Shown: piece by piece, positions 16,505 through 23,897 of the stretch
How the letters are laid out: the number at the start of each line of letters is the position of its first letter
Numbering within the stretch: the stretch's first letter is position 1
Origin: Actinokineospora iranica
Lineage (GTDB): Bacteria > Actinomycetota > Actinomycetes > Mycobacteriales > Pseudonocardiaceae
Direction: 5' to 3'
DNA: 64,000 nt
NCBI RefSeq assembly: GCF_900101685.1
Contig: NZ_FMZZ01000019.1
Location: 1-64,000, forward strand
Notes under the pieces: model-generated
Told to the model about the DNA's origin: nothing
Databases searched by the model: none
The model's input: the letters and a program-made list of their open reading frames with translations, nothing else
Program-made: the position numbers and the translations under genes

Positions 16505-16650
16505 TCCCCTTCCTGCTCGCCGTCGCGGCGATCGCTCTTGTCCACAAGTCGACCCGCAGCGGTCAGGCACGACATCGGGCGAGCCCAGGCAGACACCGGC
16601 GGACGGACCGCGCCTGCGCCACCGGAAAGCGAGGCGCCCAGCCATGGTGA
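16498..16650 (+). CDS. Small membrane ORF linking tadA and tadB
   Basis: A 50-residue frame whose ATG overlaps the tadA stop by seven bases and whose stop overlaps the tadB ATG by seven bases. It starts MLIPFLLAVAAIALVHKSTR, one plausible transmembrane segment, followed by a basic tail. The double overlap would let ribosomes pass from tadA to tadB. It may be a genuine small Tad component or only a coupling frame; I know no family for it. Confidence 0.4.
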   Translation: MLIPFLLAVAAIALVHKSTRSGQARHRASPGRHRRTDRACATGKRGAQPW

Positions 16651-17444
16651 CGCTGCTCGTTCTCGCCGCCGCACTCGCGGCCTGGCCGCGGGGAACCGCC
16701 GCCCGGCGGCTGCGTCTGCTGGGAAACGGCGGGCGACCCCGCGCCTGGCCGCGCCCGCGGCCGCACACGGTGCTGGTGATCGTGGCCGCCGCGGTGCCGG
16801 GCTGGCTCGCGCTCGGAACCGGGGGCGCTCTCGCCGCCGCGCTGGTGGCCGCCACCGCGTGGCGCCGCAGGCGATCCAGGCGGGAGCTACGGGACACCTT
16901 CACCGCCGTCGACGGACTTGTCGAGGCACTGCGGTCCCTGGTCGCCGAACTGGCCGCGGGCGCCCACCCCGCCGACGCCGCCGAGCGCGCGGCGGCCGAC
17001 GCCGACCCGGCGGCGGCCCGCGTCCTGCGTGGCGCTGCGGGCGCCGTCCGGTTGGGCGGTGACGTCGGGGCCGCGCTCAGCCGCGGCGGGCTCGCCCCGG
17101 CGCTGGCCGACGCCGCGCACCAACTGGGCCGGGCCTGGCAACTGGCCGCGCGACACGGCCTTCCGCTGGCCGACGTCCTCGACGCCGTCGCCCGTGATCT
17201 CGACCAGCGCTCCCGCTTCAGCCGCCGGGTCCTCGCCCGCATGGCCGGACCGCGCGCCAGCGCCACGGTCCTGGCCGGTCTGCCGGTGCTCGGAATCCTG
17301 CTCGGTGAAGCCATGGGCGCGCACCCGCTGGCAGTGCTGTCCGACGGCATGGCAGGCCAGGTCCTGCTGGTTCTCGGCGTCGCCCTCGTCTGCGCTGGCC
17401 TGGCCTGGGCCGCCCGCCTGACCGGACAAGCGGTGCTGCGATGA
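16644..17444 (+). CDS. tadB: TadB-like inner-membrane pilus assembly protein
   Basis: 266 residues from the ATG at 16644. Hydrophobic segments near residues 1-14, 40-70 and at the C-terminus (ATVLAGLPVLGILLGEAMG, VLLVLGVALVCAGLAWA) flank a helical GspF/T2SF-type domain with ELAAGAHPADAAERAAADAD and HGLPLADVLDAVARDLDQR. It corresponds to Rv3658c, half of the platform that TadA energises. The frame is open from 16485, but the small upstream frame and the position of the first hydrophobic helix favour 16644. Confidence 0.85.
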   Translation: MVTLLVLAAALAAWPRGTAARRLRLLGNGGRPRAWPRPRPHTVLVIVAAAVPGWLALGTGGALAAALVAATAWRRRRSRRELRDTFTAVDGLVEALRSLVAELAAGAHPADAAERAAADADPAAARVLRGAAGAVRLGGDVGAALSRGGLAPALADAAHQLGRAWQLAARHGLPLADVLDAVARDLDQRSRFSRRVLARMAGPRASATVLAGLPVLGILLGEAMGAHPLAVLSDGMAGQVLLVLGVALVCAGLAWAARLTGQAVLR

Positions 17445-17758
17445 CACTCCGCCGAATCGAATCCCCGCCCGGCCGCGGTGGCGCCTGGTCGGCTCTGCCG
17501 CCCGGTCACCCTGCGGCGCGCAGAAGCCCAAGGGAGAGCCAACCCGGCGCTGCCCGCGGCCTCGCTCGTGCCGCAAGCTCGGTCCGGCCTTCGGCCGGCG
17601 CCAGTCGCTCGGCTAGCCAGGCGGGCGGACAGTGTTGCCGCAGGCAGTCGGCTCTCCGTCAACCGCTTGGGCCCTCAAGGACGTCGGTAAACGGCCCTGA
17701 AAGCCCAGACAACCAATGTTCTGCGGTCACGCTCACTCGGTGGGCAGCGCCGTGCTGA
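17441..17758 (+). CDS. Possible spacer ORF between tadB and tadC
   Basis: A 105-residue frame starting with ATGA overlap on the tadB stop and ending over the GTG at 17752 that could start tadC. Composition is Ser/Arg/Pro/Gly-rich with no hydrophobic segment or known motif. The start and stop overlaps mirror the 50-residue frame before tadB, which is the only reason to list it. It may instead be non-coding DNA separating the two platform genes. Confidence 0.25.
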   Translation: MTLRRIESPPGRGGAWSALPPGHPAARRSPRESQPGAARGLARAASSVRPSAGASRSASQAGGQCCRRQSALRQPLGPSRTSVNGPESPDNQCSAVTLTRWAAPC

Positions 17759-18450
17759 CGATTCCCCTGCTCCTGACCGCACTGGCGCTGGTGATCGGAT
17801 TCCCGCACCCTCGCGGACCGACCCGCCTGGCCAACATGGCCGACGTCGTGCCCGTCAGACGACGTCGGGTCAGTCGCGCGCCCGTGCTGATCGCGTTGGC
17901 CGTCGCGGCGCTGGCCGGAATCCTCGCCGGTGTCGTGGCCGGAGTGATCGCCGGTGGCGGCGCCTGGTGGGCGGCCGCGAAAGGGCTGCGGCCTCGGCGG
18001 CCCGCGCTCGACCACCTCGGGCTCGCCGCGACCTGGGACCTGCTCGCCGCCTGCCTGCAGTCCGGGATGCCGGTTCCGGACGCGATTCGGGCGGTGGCAG
18101 GCGACCTGCCCGACCGGGCAGGCGCGGCTCTGCGCGACACGGCTGACCTGCTGGCTCTTGGCAGCGATCCGGTGCAGGCGTGGAGTGCCGCGTTGGAGTG
18201 TCCCGAGACGGCTGGTCTCGCGCGCGGCGCCCGGCGGACCGCGCGGTCCGGGGCCGCGTTAGCCGGGGTGGCCAGGTCCCTGGCGGCAGGCGTGCGCGAG
18301 CGCGCGGAGGACGCCGCCGAGGTCAGGGCTCAGCGGGCCGCGGTGGTGATCGCCGGGCCGCTGGGGCTCTGTTTCCTGCCCGCCTTCCTCTGCTTGGGCG
18401 TCTTGCCGGTGGTCATCGGCATGGCGGCCCGGATGTCCACCCAGTTTTGA
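17752..18450 (+). CDS. tadC: TadC-like inner-membrane pilus assembly protein
   Basis: About 232 residues from the GTG at 17752 (an in-frame ATG lies at 17716). Several transmembrane helices (LTIPLLLTALALVIGF, VLIALAVAALAGILAGVVAGVIAGG, VVIAGPLGLCFLPAFLCLGVLPVVIG) surround a T2SF domain with LAATWDLLAACLQSGMPVPDAIRAVA. Partner of TadB in the pilus platform (Rv3657c position). It contains a rare TTA leucine codon at 18259-18261. Start choice is uncertain. Confidence 0.83.
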   Translation: MLTIPLLLTALALVIGFPHPRGPTRLANMADVVPVRRRRVSRAPVLIALAVAALAGILAGVVAGVIAGGGAWWAAAKGLRPRRPALDHLGLAATWDLLAACLQSGMPVPDAIRAVAGDLPDRAGAALRDTADLLALGSDPVQAWSAALECPETAGLARGARRTARSGAALAGVARSLAAGVRERAEDAAEVRAQRAAVVIAGPLGLCFLPAFLCLGVLPVVIGMAARMSTQF

Positions 18451-18478
18451 TCAAAGACCACGAAATCCGGAGGCTCTG

Positions 18479-18664
18479 ATGTTCATCCGCTCCAAGATCC
18501 ACGACTTGGTCGACCGCGACGACGGTATGAGCACCGTCGAATACGCCCTCTGCACGATCGCGGCAGCGGCCTTTGCCGCGCTTCTGTTCGCCATCGTGAG
18601 CAGTCCGGCTGTATTCAACGGGCTTACGGCTCTTATTGAGCGCGCGCTCACCGCGGACTGGTGA
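18479..18664 (+). CDS. DUF4244 Flp-pilin-like protein
   Basis: 61 residues corresponding to Rv3656c. A basic N-terminus is followed by DDGMSTVEYALCTIAAAAFAALLFAIV, the class III prepilin pattern of a Gly before a hydrophobic helix with the conserved Glu at +5 and Tyr next to it. It is presumably the major pilin subunit, cleaved by a prepilin peptidase encoded elsewhere, since none is in this window. It follows tadC by 28 bases with GGAGG as ribosome site. Confidence 0.88.
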   Translation: MFIRSKIHDLVDRDDGMSTVEYALCTIAAAAFAALLFAIVSSPAVFNGLTALIERALTADW

Positions 18665-19011
18665 TGCGGCCGCCACGTGATCGCGGAGCCGTCACCGTCG
18701 AGGCCGCCATCGCGGTCGGCGTGCTCGTCCTGGTGATCGCGATGGGAATCGCGGGCGTGGGGGCCGTGGCCGACCAGATCCGGTGTGTCGACGCGGCGCG
18801 GGAAGCCGCCCGGCTCGCGGCACGCGGCGAGCCGGAGCGCGGGCGCGCCGCCGCGGTGGCGATCGCGCCGCGCGGTGCGGCAGTCGACATCCAGGTGGCG
18901 GGAGACACGGTGTCGGTCGCGGTGCGCGCCGAGCCGGTCGGCGGGCTCTTACCCGGTATCGAGGTAAGCGCGGACGCCTACGCGGTGGCCGAACCCGGGG
19001 TCGCGCCGTGA
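18664..19011 (+). CDS. TadE-family minor pseudopilin
   Basis: 115 residues from the ATG at 18664, which overlaps the pilin stop (TGATG). RDRGAVTVEAAIAVGVLVLVIAMGIAGVGAVADQIRCVDAAREAARLAARGE is the TadE-like pattern: Gly, Glu five residues on, long hydrophobic helix, then the AAREAARxAARG block. Corresponds to Rv3655c. It probably forms part of the pilus base or tip. Confidence 0.85.
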   Translation: MRPPRDRGAVTVEAAIAVGVLVLVIAMGIAGVGAVADQIRCVDAAREAARLAARGEPERGRAAAVAIAPRGAAVDIQVAGDTVSVAVRAEPVGGLLPGIEVSADAYAVAEPGVAP

Positions 19012-19475
19012 CCAGGACGACCAGCTCCACGTCAATTACGACTTCAATTACGACGACCGGCAGGACGACCGGCAGGACGGCTAGGACGACCGGGACGGCC
19101 GGGACCACCGGCGATGGCGGGTTCGCCACGGTGTGGGCCGCGGTCGCGATCTCCGCGCTGGTGGTCGTCGCGGGCCTGGTGATGGCGCTGGGTTCGGCCG
19201 TGGTCGCCAGGCACCGGGCGGAGAGCGCCGCCGACCTGGCGGCGCTCTCCGCCGCCGCGCACGCGTTGGCGGGCGAGGCGCACGCCTGCGGCCGGGCGCG
19301 GTGGGTGGCGGAGCGGATGCGGGTCGACCTCGCGGCGTGCGCCCTGGCCGGATGGGAGGTCACCGTCGCGGTCACCGGTCGTCCGCTGGTGACGGTGGCC
19401 GGTCTCGGTGTCGCACGGGCGACGGCACGTGCTGGGCCGGTCGTGGACGGTCCAGCGGTCGGCGTCGCACGGTGA
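19008..19475 (+). CDS. Rv3654c/TadG-like pilus-associated protein with Thr-rich N-terminus
   Basis: 155 residues starting at a GTG that overlaps the TadE stop (GTGA). The core DGGFATVWAAVAISALVVVAGLVMALGSAVVARHRAESAADLAALSAAAHAL is the helicase/secretion-neighbourhood TadE-like family found after TadE in actinobacteria. Before it lies a ~37-residue Thr/Gly/Arg stretch encoded by short repeats of gacgaccggcag type, which usual homologues lack (they begin close to DRGSATVW). This is probably a slippage-derived extension. Last gene of the tad operon. Confidence 0.78.
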   Translation: MTRTTSSTSITTSITTTGRTTGRTARTTGTAGTTGDGGFATVWAAVAISALVVVAGLVMALGSAVVARHRAESAADLAALSAAAHALAGEAHACGRARWVAERMRVDLAACALAGWEVTVAVTGRPLVTVAGLGVARATARAGPVVDGPAVGVAR

Positions 19476-19795
19476 ACGGCATCACGCCTACCGATCATCG
19501 CGACAGGGGGAATCAGTGGTCACGCTCTGTGGAACTGACCGTTTCCGCAGGTAGTCGCCCGTGATCGGGTTCCGGAAATGAGGTTTTGCGGCCGGTCGGA
19601 GTTACCTTGGCGGGTGCGGTGGTAGCCGGCGGTGACCGGTTCGTGTGGATTCGCCCCGCCGTCCAGTAGACCCGTCACTTGTCTCGCGGAATCGACCAGT
19701 TGTCGACAGCAAGTTACGGAGGACGGGTGTCATGCCGTTAAGTCTGTTGTAGGCCGCCGAACCCGGCGCCGCTCAGCGAGGAGGCATTACCCGAG
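19476..19795. other. Intergenic region between tad operon and prim-pol gene
   Basis: 320 bases with no gene I can support. GCGAGGAGG at 19776-19784 is the ribosome site for the next gene. A TTGTCGACA palindrome core lies around 19693. No convincing terminator with a T run is visible. Confidence 0.5.
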
Positions 19796-20425
19796 ATGTT
19801 GGAAACCGAAAGGTCGGATAGCTGGCGACGAGCGTTCCGCGTCGAGCTTCGGGCCGAGGCGATCGGCCTCGCGTACCGCGGTTGGCCGGTTCTGCCTGGC
19901 ACCTATCCGGCGGGCGCCCAGTGGGCAGGCCGCGACGGCATCGAGGACACCGGACCGGTTCCCGTGCACCAGGATTGGCGGGAACGCGTCGGCACCAAGG
20001 CCGAGCAGGTCGCCACGTGGTGGACCGGTCGCCCCTACAGCCTGCTCCTCGCGACGGGCGCCGGGTACGACGCGATCGAGGTCGACGACGACCTCGGCCG
20101 CCGCACCGCCCGGGTGCTGCGCTCGGTCGGCATCCCGGTGCCGATCATCGCGACCCCGAACAGCCGGTGGCTTTTCCTTGTCCACTCGGGAACCCCGCTC
20201 GCCGCGGACCTCGCGGGCAACGCGGACGTCACGCTGCACGGCGAAGGCGGCTGGATCGTCCTGCCGCCCAGCCCGTTCGGACACGGCGTCGTGCACTGGC
20301 GGGTCAAGCCCGAGGCGTGCGGCTGGCACATTCCGCACTCCCACACGGTGCAGGACGCGCTCCTCGACGCGGTGGAAGCGCCCGCGACCGACGGGCTGGT
20401 CAGCCAGCTGGTCGCCGCCGACTAA
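19796..20425 (+). CDS. Bifunctional primase/polymerase (prim-pol) N-terminal domain protein
   Basis: 209 residues made almost entirely of the prim-pol domain: ELRAEAIGLAYRGWPVLPGTY, WTGRPYSLLLATGAGYDAIEVDDDLGR (catalytic acidic pair in the usual GxG...D-D position), PVPIIATPNSRWLFLVHSG, and GEGGWIVLPPSPFGHGVVHWRV. In plasmid and phage proteins this domain is fused to a helicase; here it stands alone, a form common in chromosomes of filamentous actinomycetes. Its role is unknown. It is not obviously coupled to neighbours. Confidence 0.85.
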   Translation: MLETERSDSWRRAFRVELRAEAIGLAYRGWPVLPGTYPAGAQWAGRDGIEDTGPVPVHQDWRERVGTKAEQVATWWTGRPYSLLLATGAGYDAIEVDDDLGRRTARVLRSVGIPVPIIATPNSRWLFLVHSGTPLAADLAGNADVTLHGEGGWIVLPPSPFGHGVVHWRVKPEACGWHIPHSHTVQDALLDAVEAPATDGLVSQLVAAD

Positions 20426-20621
20426 CTGAAAATCCACTGTGGACGGCCGAGTCCGACGGGCCCGGCCACCACACAACCCGCCCGTCCCCGCTGCGCGGAC
20501 ACCAATCTCCCGCCCGAGAGGTGTCGCCCGCGAGGACAGGCAGCCAGCCGAGCATCGCTGGAGGCGTCGGTCTCCCGCAACCGCTCACGGACAGGGACAG
20601 CGGCCCGGCCGCAGTCGACGA

Positions 20622-20774
20622 TTCCCGCCCCGGGATGACCACCCTGCCGACATCGGCCGCCTCCCCGGTGTCGACCAGCAGGTCGAGGTACTCCCCGTCG
20701 ACTGGTCCCGGCAAGTCTCCGTGACGGCACAGCGGTAGCAGACCACGCCGCGAAAGCTCGGCGGCGAGCAGCGC
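20622..20774 (-). pseudogene. Possible decayed coding fragment
   Basis: The minus-strand translation ALLAAELSRRGLLPLCRHGD continues into a segment with DGEYLDLLVDTGEAADVGRV. It reads like real protein with G/C at most third positions. Upstream it runs into repeat-derived sequence and downstream it loses that character, as if shifted into another frame. I do not recognise the family. It could be chance in GC-rich DNA. Confidence 0.2.
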
Positions 20775-20857
20775 GCCGGGACGCGCGCCGGCACTCCACC
20801 GGCGCCCCCGGCGCGCTGCCACATACGCACCCTTGCCAGCGCGGCTCGGACGATTTA

Positions 20858-21020
20858 GAGCACCGACACCGCGAGGCCTGGACGAGTGAGGCACTGACAC
20901 CGGGCGGCCGGGTGAGTGGGCACCGGCGTGGTGGGGCTTGAGCGAGTGAGGCACCGACATCGCGCGGCCGGACGCGTGAGCACCGAGCACCGACATGGTG
21001 CGGTTGGACAAGTAAGGCGC
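20858..21020. repeat. Degenerate tandem repeat cluster of ~30-60 bp units
   Basis: On the minus strand variants of tgtcggtgcctcactcg recur about four to five times, each followed by a cc(a/g)..c(c/g)gccgcg-type segment: near 20870-20890, 20935-20965 and 20980-21000. The strings gagtgaggcac and gcggccgg are repeated on the plus strand. Copies are imperfect and no single period fits all. Confidence 0.45.
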
Positions 21021-21285
21021 GGATATCGCGCGGCGTCGACTCGACCACATTCCGCACCCGGCCCACTCGACGAAGCAGCCCCGGCGGAAACCTGGCCTGC
21101 TCAATCAACGGCTCAACCACCCCGCTCAGCCAACCCGCTGAACCGGCTGGCTGTAGCCGGATTGCTAGGGCAGGCAAGGGAAAGTGCCGGGCGGGAACCG
21201 CTGCCGCGAGCCGGGAGCGGATGCCGAGCAGCGGCTGAGCCATCGCGATGGGCGGCTCGGCGTCGGCTAGCTCGGGTGTTCGATG

Positions 21286-23649
21286 TCAGGTTCGCAGGGT
21301 GTTCAGGACCGTGGTCAGGACCGCCACAGCGCCCGCCTTGTCCAGTGGGTCGTTTCCGTTGCCGCACTTGGGGGACTGCACGCACGAGGGGCAGCCTGCC
21401 GGGCATTCGCAGGCGGCGATCGCGCGGCGGGTGGCGCGCAGCCAGGGGATCAGGGCGGCGTGGCCGCGGTCGGCGAAGCCCGCGCCGCCGGGGTGGCCGT
21501 CGTGGACGAAGACGGTGGGGTGGCCGGTGTCGGGGTGGTTCGCGGTGGAGACGCCGCCGATGTCCCAGCGGTCGCAGGTGGCGAACAGCGGCAGCAAGCC
21601 GATCGCGGCGTGTTCGGCGGCGTGCAGGGCGCCGGGGATGACGGCGGGGTCCAGGCCCGCGCGGTCGATGCCGCGGCCGGTCAGCAGGCTCTCGCTGACG
21701 GTGTACCAGACCGCGCGGGTGCGCAGCGTCTGCTCGGGGAGGTCCAACGGGATCTGGTCCAGCACCTCGCCGGACGGCAGGCGGCGCAGGTAGCCGACGA
21801 CCTGGGACGTCACCGCCACCTCGCCGAGGCAAACCGTCACCTCGCCGCCTCCGCGCGCCGGGTAGGTCTTGGCGGAAACCGTGTCCAGGATGGCGATGTC
21901 CACGACTTCGCGTGGTGTGGTCGTCCAGTCCGGGGTTTCGGCGTGCACCAAGGCCAGCCCGGAGTCCAGGTCCAACTCATCCACCACATAGGACTGTCCC
22001 TGGTGCAGGTACAGCGCGCCCTGGTGCACGGTCGCGCACGCGCTGCCCGGATTCACCGTGCCGAGCATCCGCCCGGAGTCGGCCTCGACCACCGCGATCT
22101 GGTCGCCGCCCGAGCCGCGGATGTCGACGGCGCTGTGCGGGCGGTCGCGGGAGGTCCAGTACCAACCGGTGGGGCGTTTGCGCAGAACGCCTTCCGCCAC
22201 CAAGTCCGCTATGACAGCGGGGGCCGTCTCACCGAAAGCCGGTAGGCAGTCCGGGGTCAACGGCAGTTCGGCGGCGGCGCAGGCCAGTTGCGGCGCCAGG
22301 ACGTACGGGTTGCCGGGGTCGGTGACCGTGGCCTCGATCGGTTTGTCCAGCACCGCTGACGGGTTGTGCACCAGGTAGGTGTCCAGCGGGTCGTCGCGGG
22401 CGACGAAGACCACCAGCGAGCCGTCGCCCGCCCGGCCCGCGCGGCCCGCCTGCTGCCAGAACGACGCCAGCGTTCCCGGGTACCCGGCGACGACCACCGC
22501 GTCCAGGCCCGCGATGTCCACACCCAACTCCAGCGCGTTGGTGCTGGCCACACCCAGCAGGTCGCCGGAGGCCAGCGCGTTCTCCAGCGCCCGCCGCTCT
22601 TCGGGCAGGAAGCCCGCCCGGTACGCGGCGACCCGGTCGACCAGGTCGCCGTCGACCTCGGCCAGGATGCGCTTCGCGCCCATCGCGGTCAGCTCCGCGC
22701 CGCGGCGGGAGCGGACGAAGGCCAGTGTCCGCGCGCCCTCGATCACCAGGTCGGCCAGGATGCGGGCCGTTTCCGCGCCCGCCGAGCGGCGGACCGGCGC
22801 GCCGTTCTCGCCCGCGAGGTCGGCCAGCAGCGGCGGCTCCCACAGGGCGACCGTGCGCGCGCCGCGCGGGGAGGTGTCCTCGGTGACCGCCACGCAGTCC
22901 ACTCCGGACAGTCGGGACGCGGACACGGCCGGGTCGGACACCGTGGCCGAGGCCAGCACGAACACCGGGTCGGACCCGTATCGCCGGGCGATGCGCCGGA
23001 GCCTGCGCAGCAGCAACGCGACGTGCGAGCCGAACACGCCGCGGTACGAGTGGCACTCGTCGACCACGACATACCGCAGTTTGCGGAAGAAGGTGGTCCA
23101 CCGCTCGTGGGCGGGCAGCACACCGCGGTGAAGCATGTCCGGGTTGGTGAACACCCAGCGGGCGTGCGCGCGCACCCAGTCGCGCTCGGCGAGCGGTGTG
23201 TCGCCGTCGAAGCTCGCGGCGCGCAGGTCAGGCAGGTCCAGCGCGCGCACGGCGCGCAGTTGGTCGGCGCCGAGGGCTTTGGTGGGGGACAGGTAAAGCG
23301 CGGTAGCGCGGGTGTCCTCTGTCAACGCGGTGATTACCGGAAGCTGGTAGGCCAGCGACTTTCCGGACGCGGTGCCGGTCGCGATCACCACGCTGCGGCC
23401 CGCGGCCGCGTGCTCCGCGGCCTCGATCTGGTGCGCCCAGGGCTCGGGGACGCCGCATCGGGTGAACGCCGCGCGGACCGGAGGCGGTGTCCAAGCGGGC
23501 CACGGCACGACTGTCGCCGCTCGCTCGGGCAGTTCGGCGACGTGCGTCAGCGGGTTCTCACCGGATGGCACACCGGCCAGCACCCGCCCGAGCAGCAGGC
23601 CGCCGCGCTCGGTCGCCGCCTCCACACTCACCTGTCGAGCTTCGCACAC
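21286..23649 (-). CDS. DEAD/DEAH-box helicase with C-terminal DUF1998 zinc-binding domain (MrfA/Rv3649 family)
   Basis: 787 residues. Walker A in SVVIATGTASGKSLAYQLP, DEAH-type motif II VVVDECHSYRGVFGSH, SAT motif LASATVSDP, helicase C motifs GVASTNALELGVDIAGLDAVV and FWQQAGRAGRAGDGSLVVF, and a C-terminal four-Cys cluster CECPAGCPSCVQSPKCGNGN. Members in Bacillus (MrfA/YprA) act in repair of mitomycin-type DNA damage as 3'-5' helicases. Length agrees with Rv3649. The GTG at 23649 follows AAGAAGG; a GTG at 23631 is an alternative. Confidence 0.93.
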   Translation of the reverse strand: MCEARQVSVEAATERGGLLLGRVLAGVPSGENPLTHVAELPERAATVVPWPAWTPPPVRAAFTRCGVPEPWAHQIEAAEHAAAGRSVVIATGTASGKSLAYQLPVITALTEDTRATALYLSPTKALGADQLRAVRALDLPDLRAASFDGDTPLAERDWVRAHARWVFTNPDMLHRGVLPAHERWTTFFRKLRYVVVDECHSYRGVFGSHVALLLRRLRRIARRYGSDPVFVLASATVSDPAVSASRLSGVDCVAVTEDTSPRGARTVALWEPPLLADLAGENGAPVRRSAGAETARILADLVIEGARTLAFVRSRRGAELTAMGAKRILAEVDGDLVDRVAAYRAGFLPEERRALENALASGDLLGVASTNALELGVDIAGLDAVVVAGYPGTLASFWQQAGRAGRAGDGSLVVFVARDDPLDTYLVHNPSAVLDKPIEATVTDPGNPYVLAPQLACAAAELPLTPDCLPAFGETAPAVIADLVAEGVLRKRPTGWYWTSRDRPHSAVDIRGSGGDQIAVVEADSGRMLGTVNPGSACATVHQGALYLHQGQSYVVDELDLDSGLALVHAETPDWTTTPREVVDIAILDTVSAKTYPARGGGEVTVCLGEVAVTSQVVGYLRRLPSGEVLDQIPLDLPEQTLRTRAVWYTVSESLLTGRGIDRAGLDPAVIPGALHAAEHAAIGLLPLFATCDRWDIGGVSTANHPDTGHPTVFVHDGHPGGAGFADRGHAALIPWLRATRRAIAACECPAGCPSCVQSPKCGNGNDPLDKAGAVAVLTTVLNTLRT

Positions 23650-23897
23650 CCCACCGACCTTCTTGCCGGGTCCGCGGCCACACCGGTGATGATCATGAGA
23701 TGTTAGTCACAGTCCGCCCGCTCTGTGTCACGTACCGTGCACGGTAAGGGACAGCTCGCGTATGTGATCCGCCTTACCAATAGACTCCGCCGACATCCCA
23801 CCGATTGTGGTGGCGGACACGTGAAAACGGGGTCGGTGGACGTCGTGTGGTACTGGCGGATGTCGGCGCTGTAACAGGCAGATCATCAGGAGGACGG

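Larger units (their letters stand above)
20426..21285. other. Gene-poor region with repeats and a possible gene remnant
   Basis: 860 bases between the prim-pol gene and the convergent helicase gene. No frame on either strand has a coherent start, domain and length. It contains a coding-like minus-strand fragment near 20622-20774 and a repeat cluster near 20858-21020, listed separately. Most of the remainder is GC-rich without visible structure. Confidence 0.55.
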
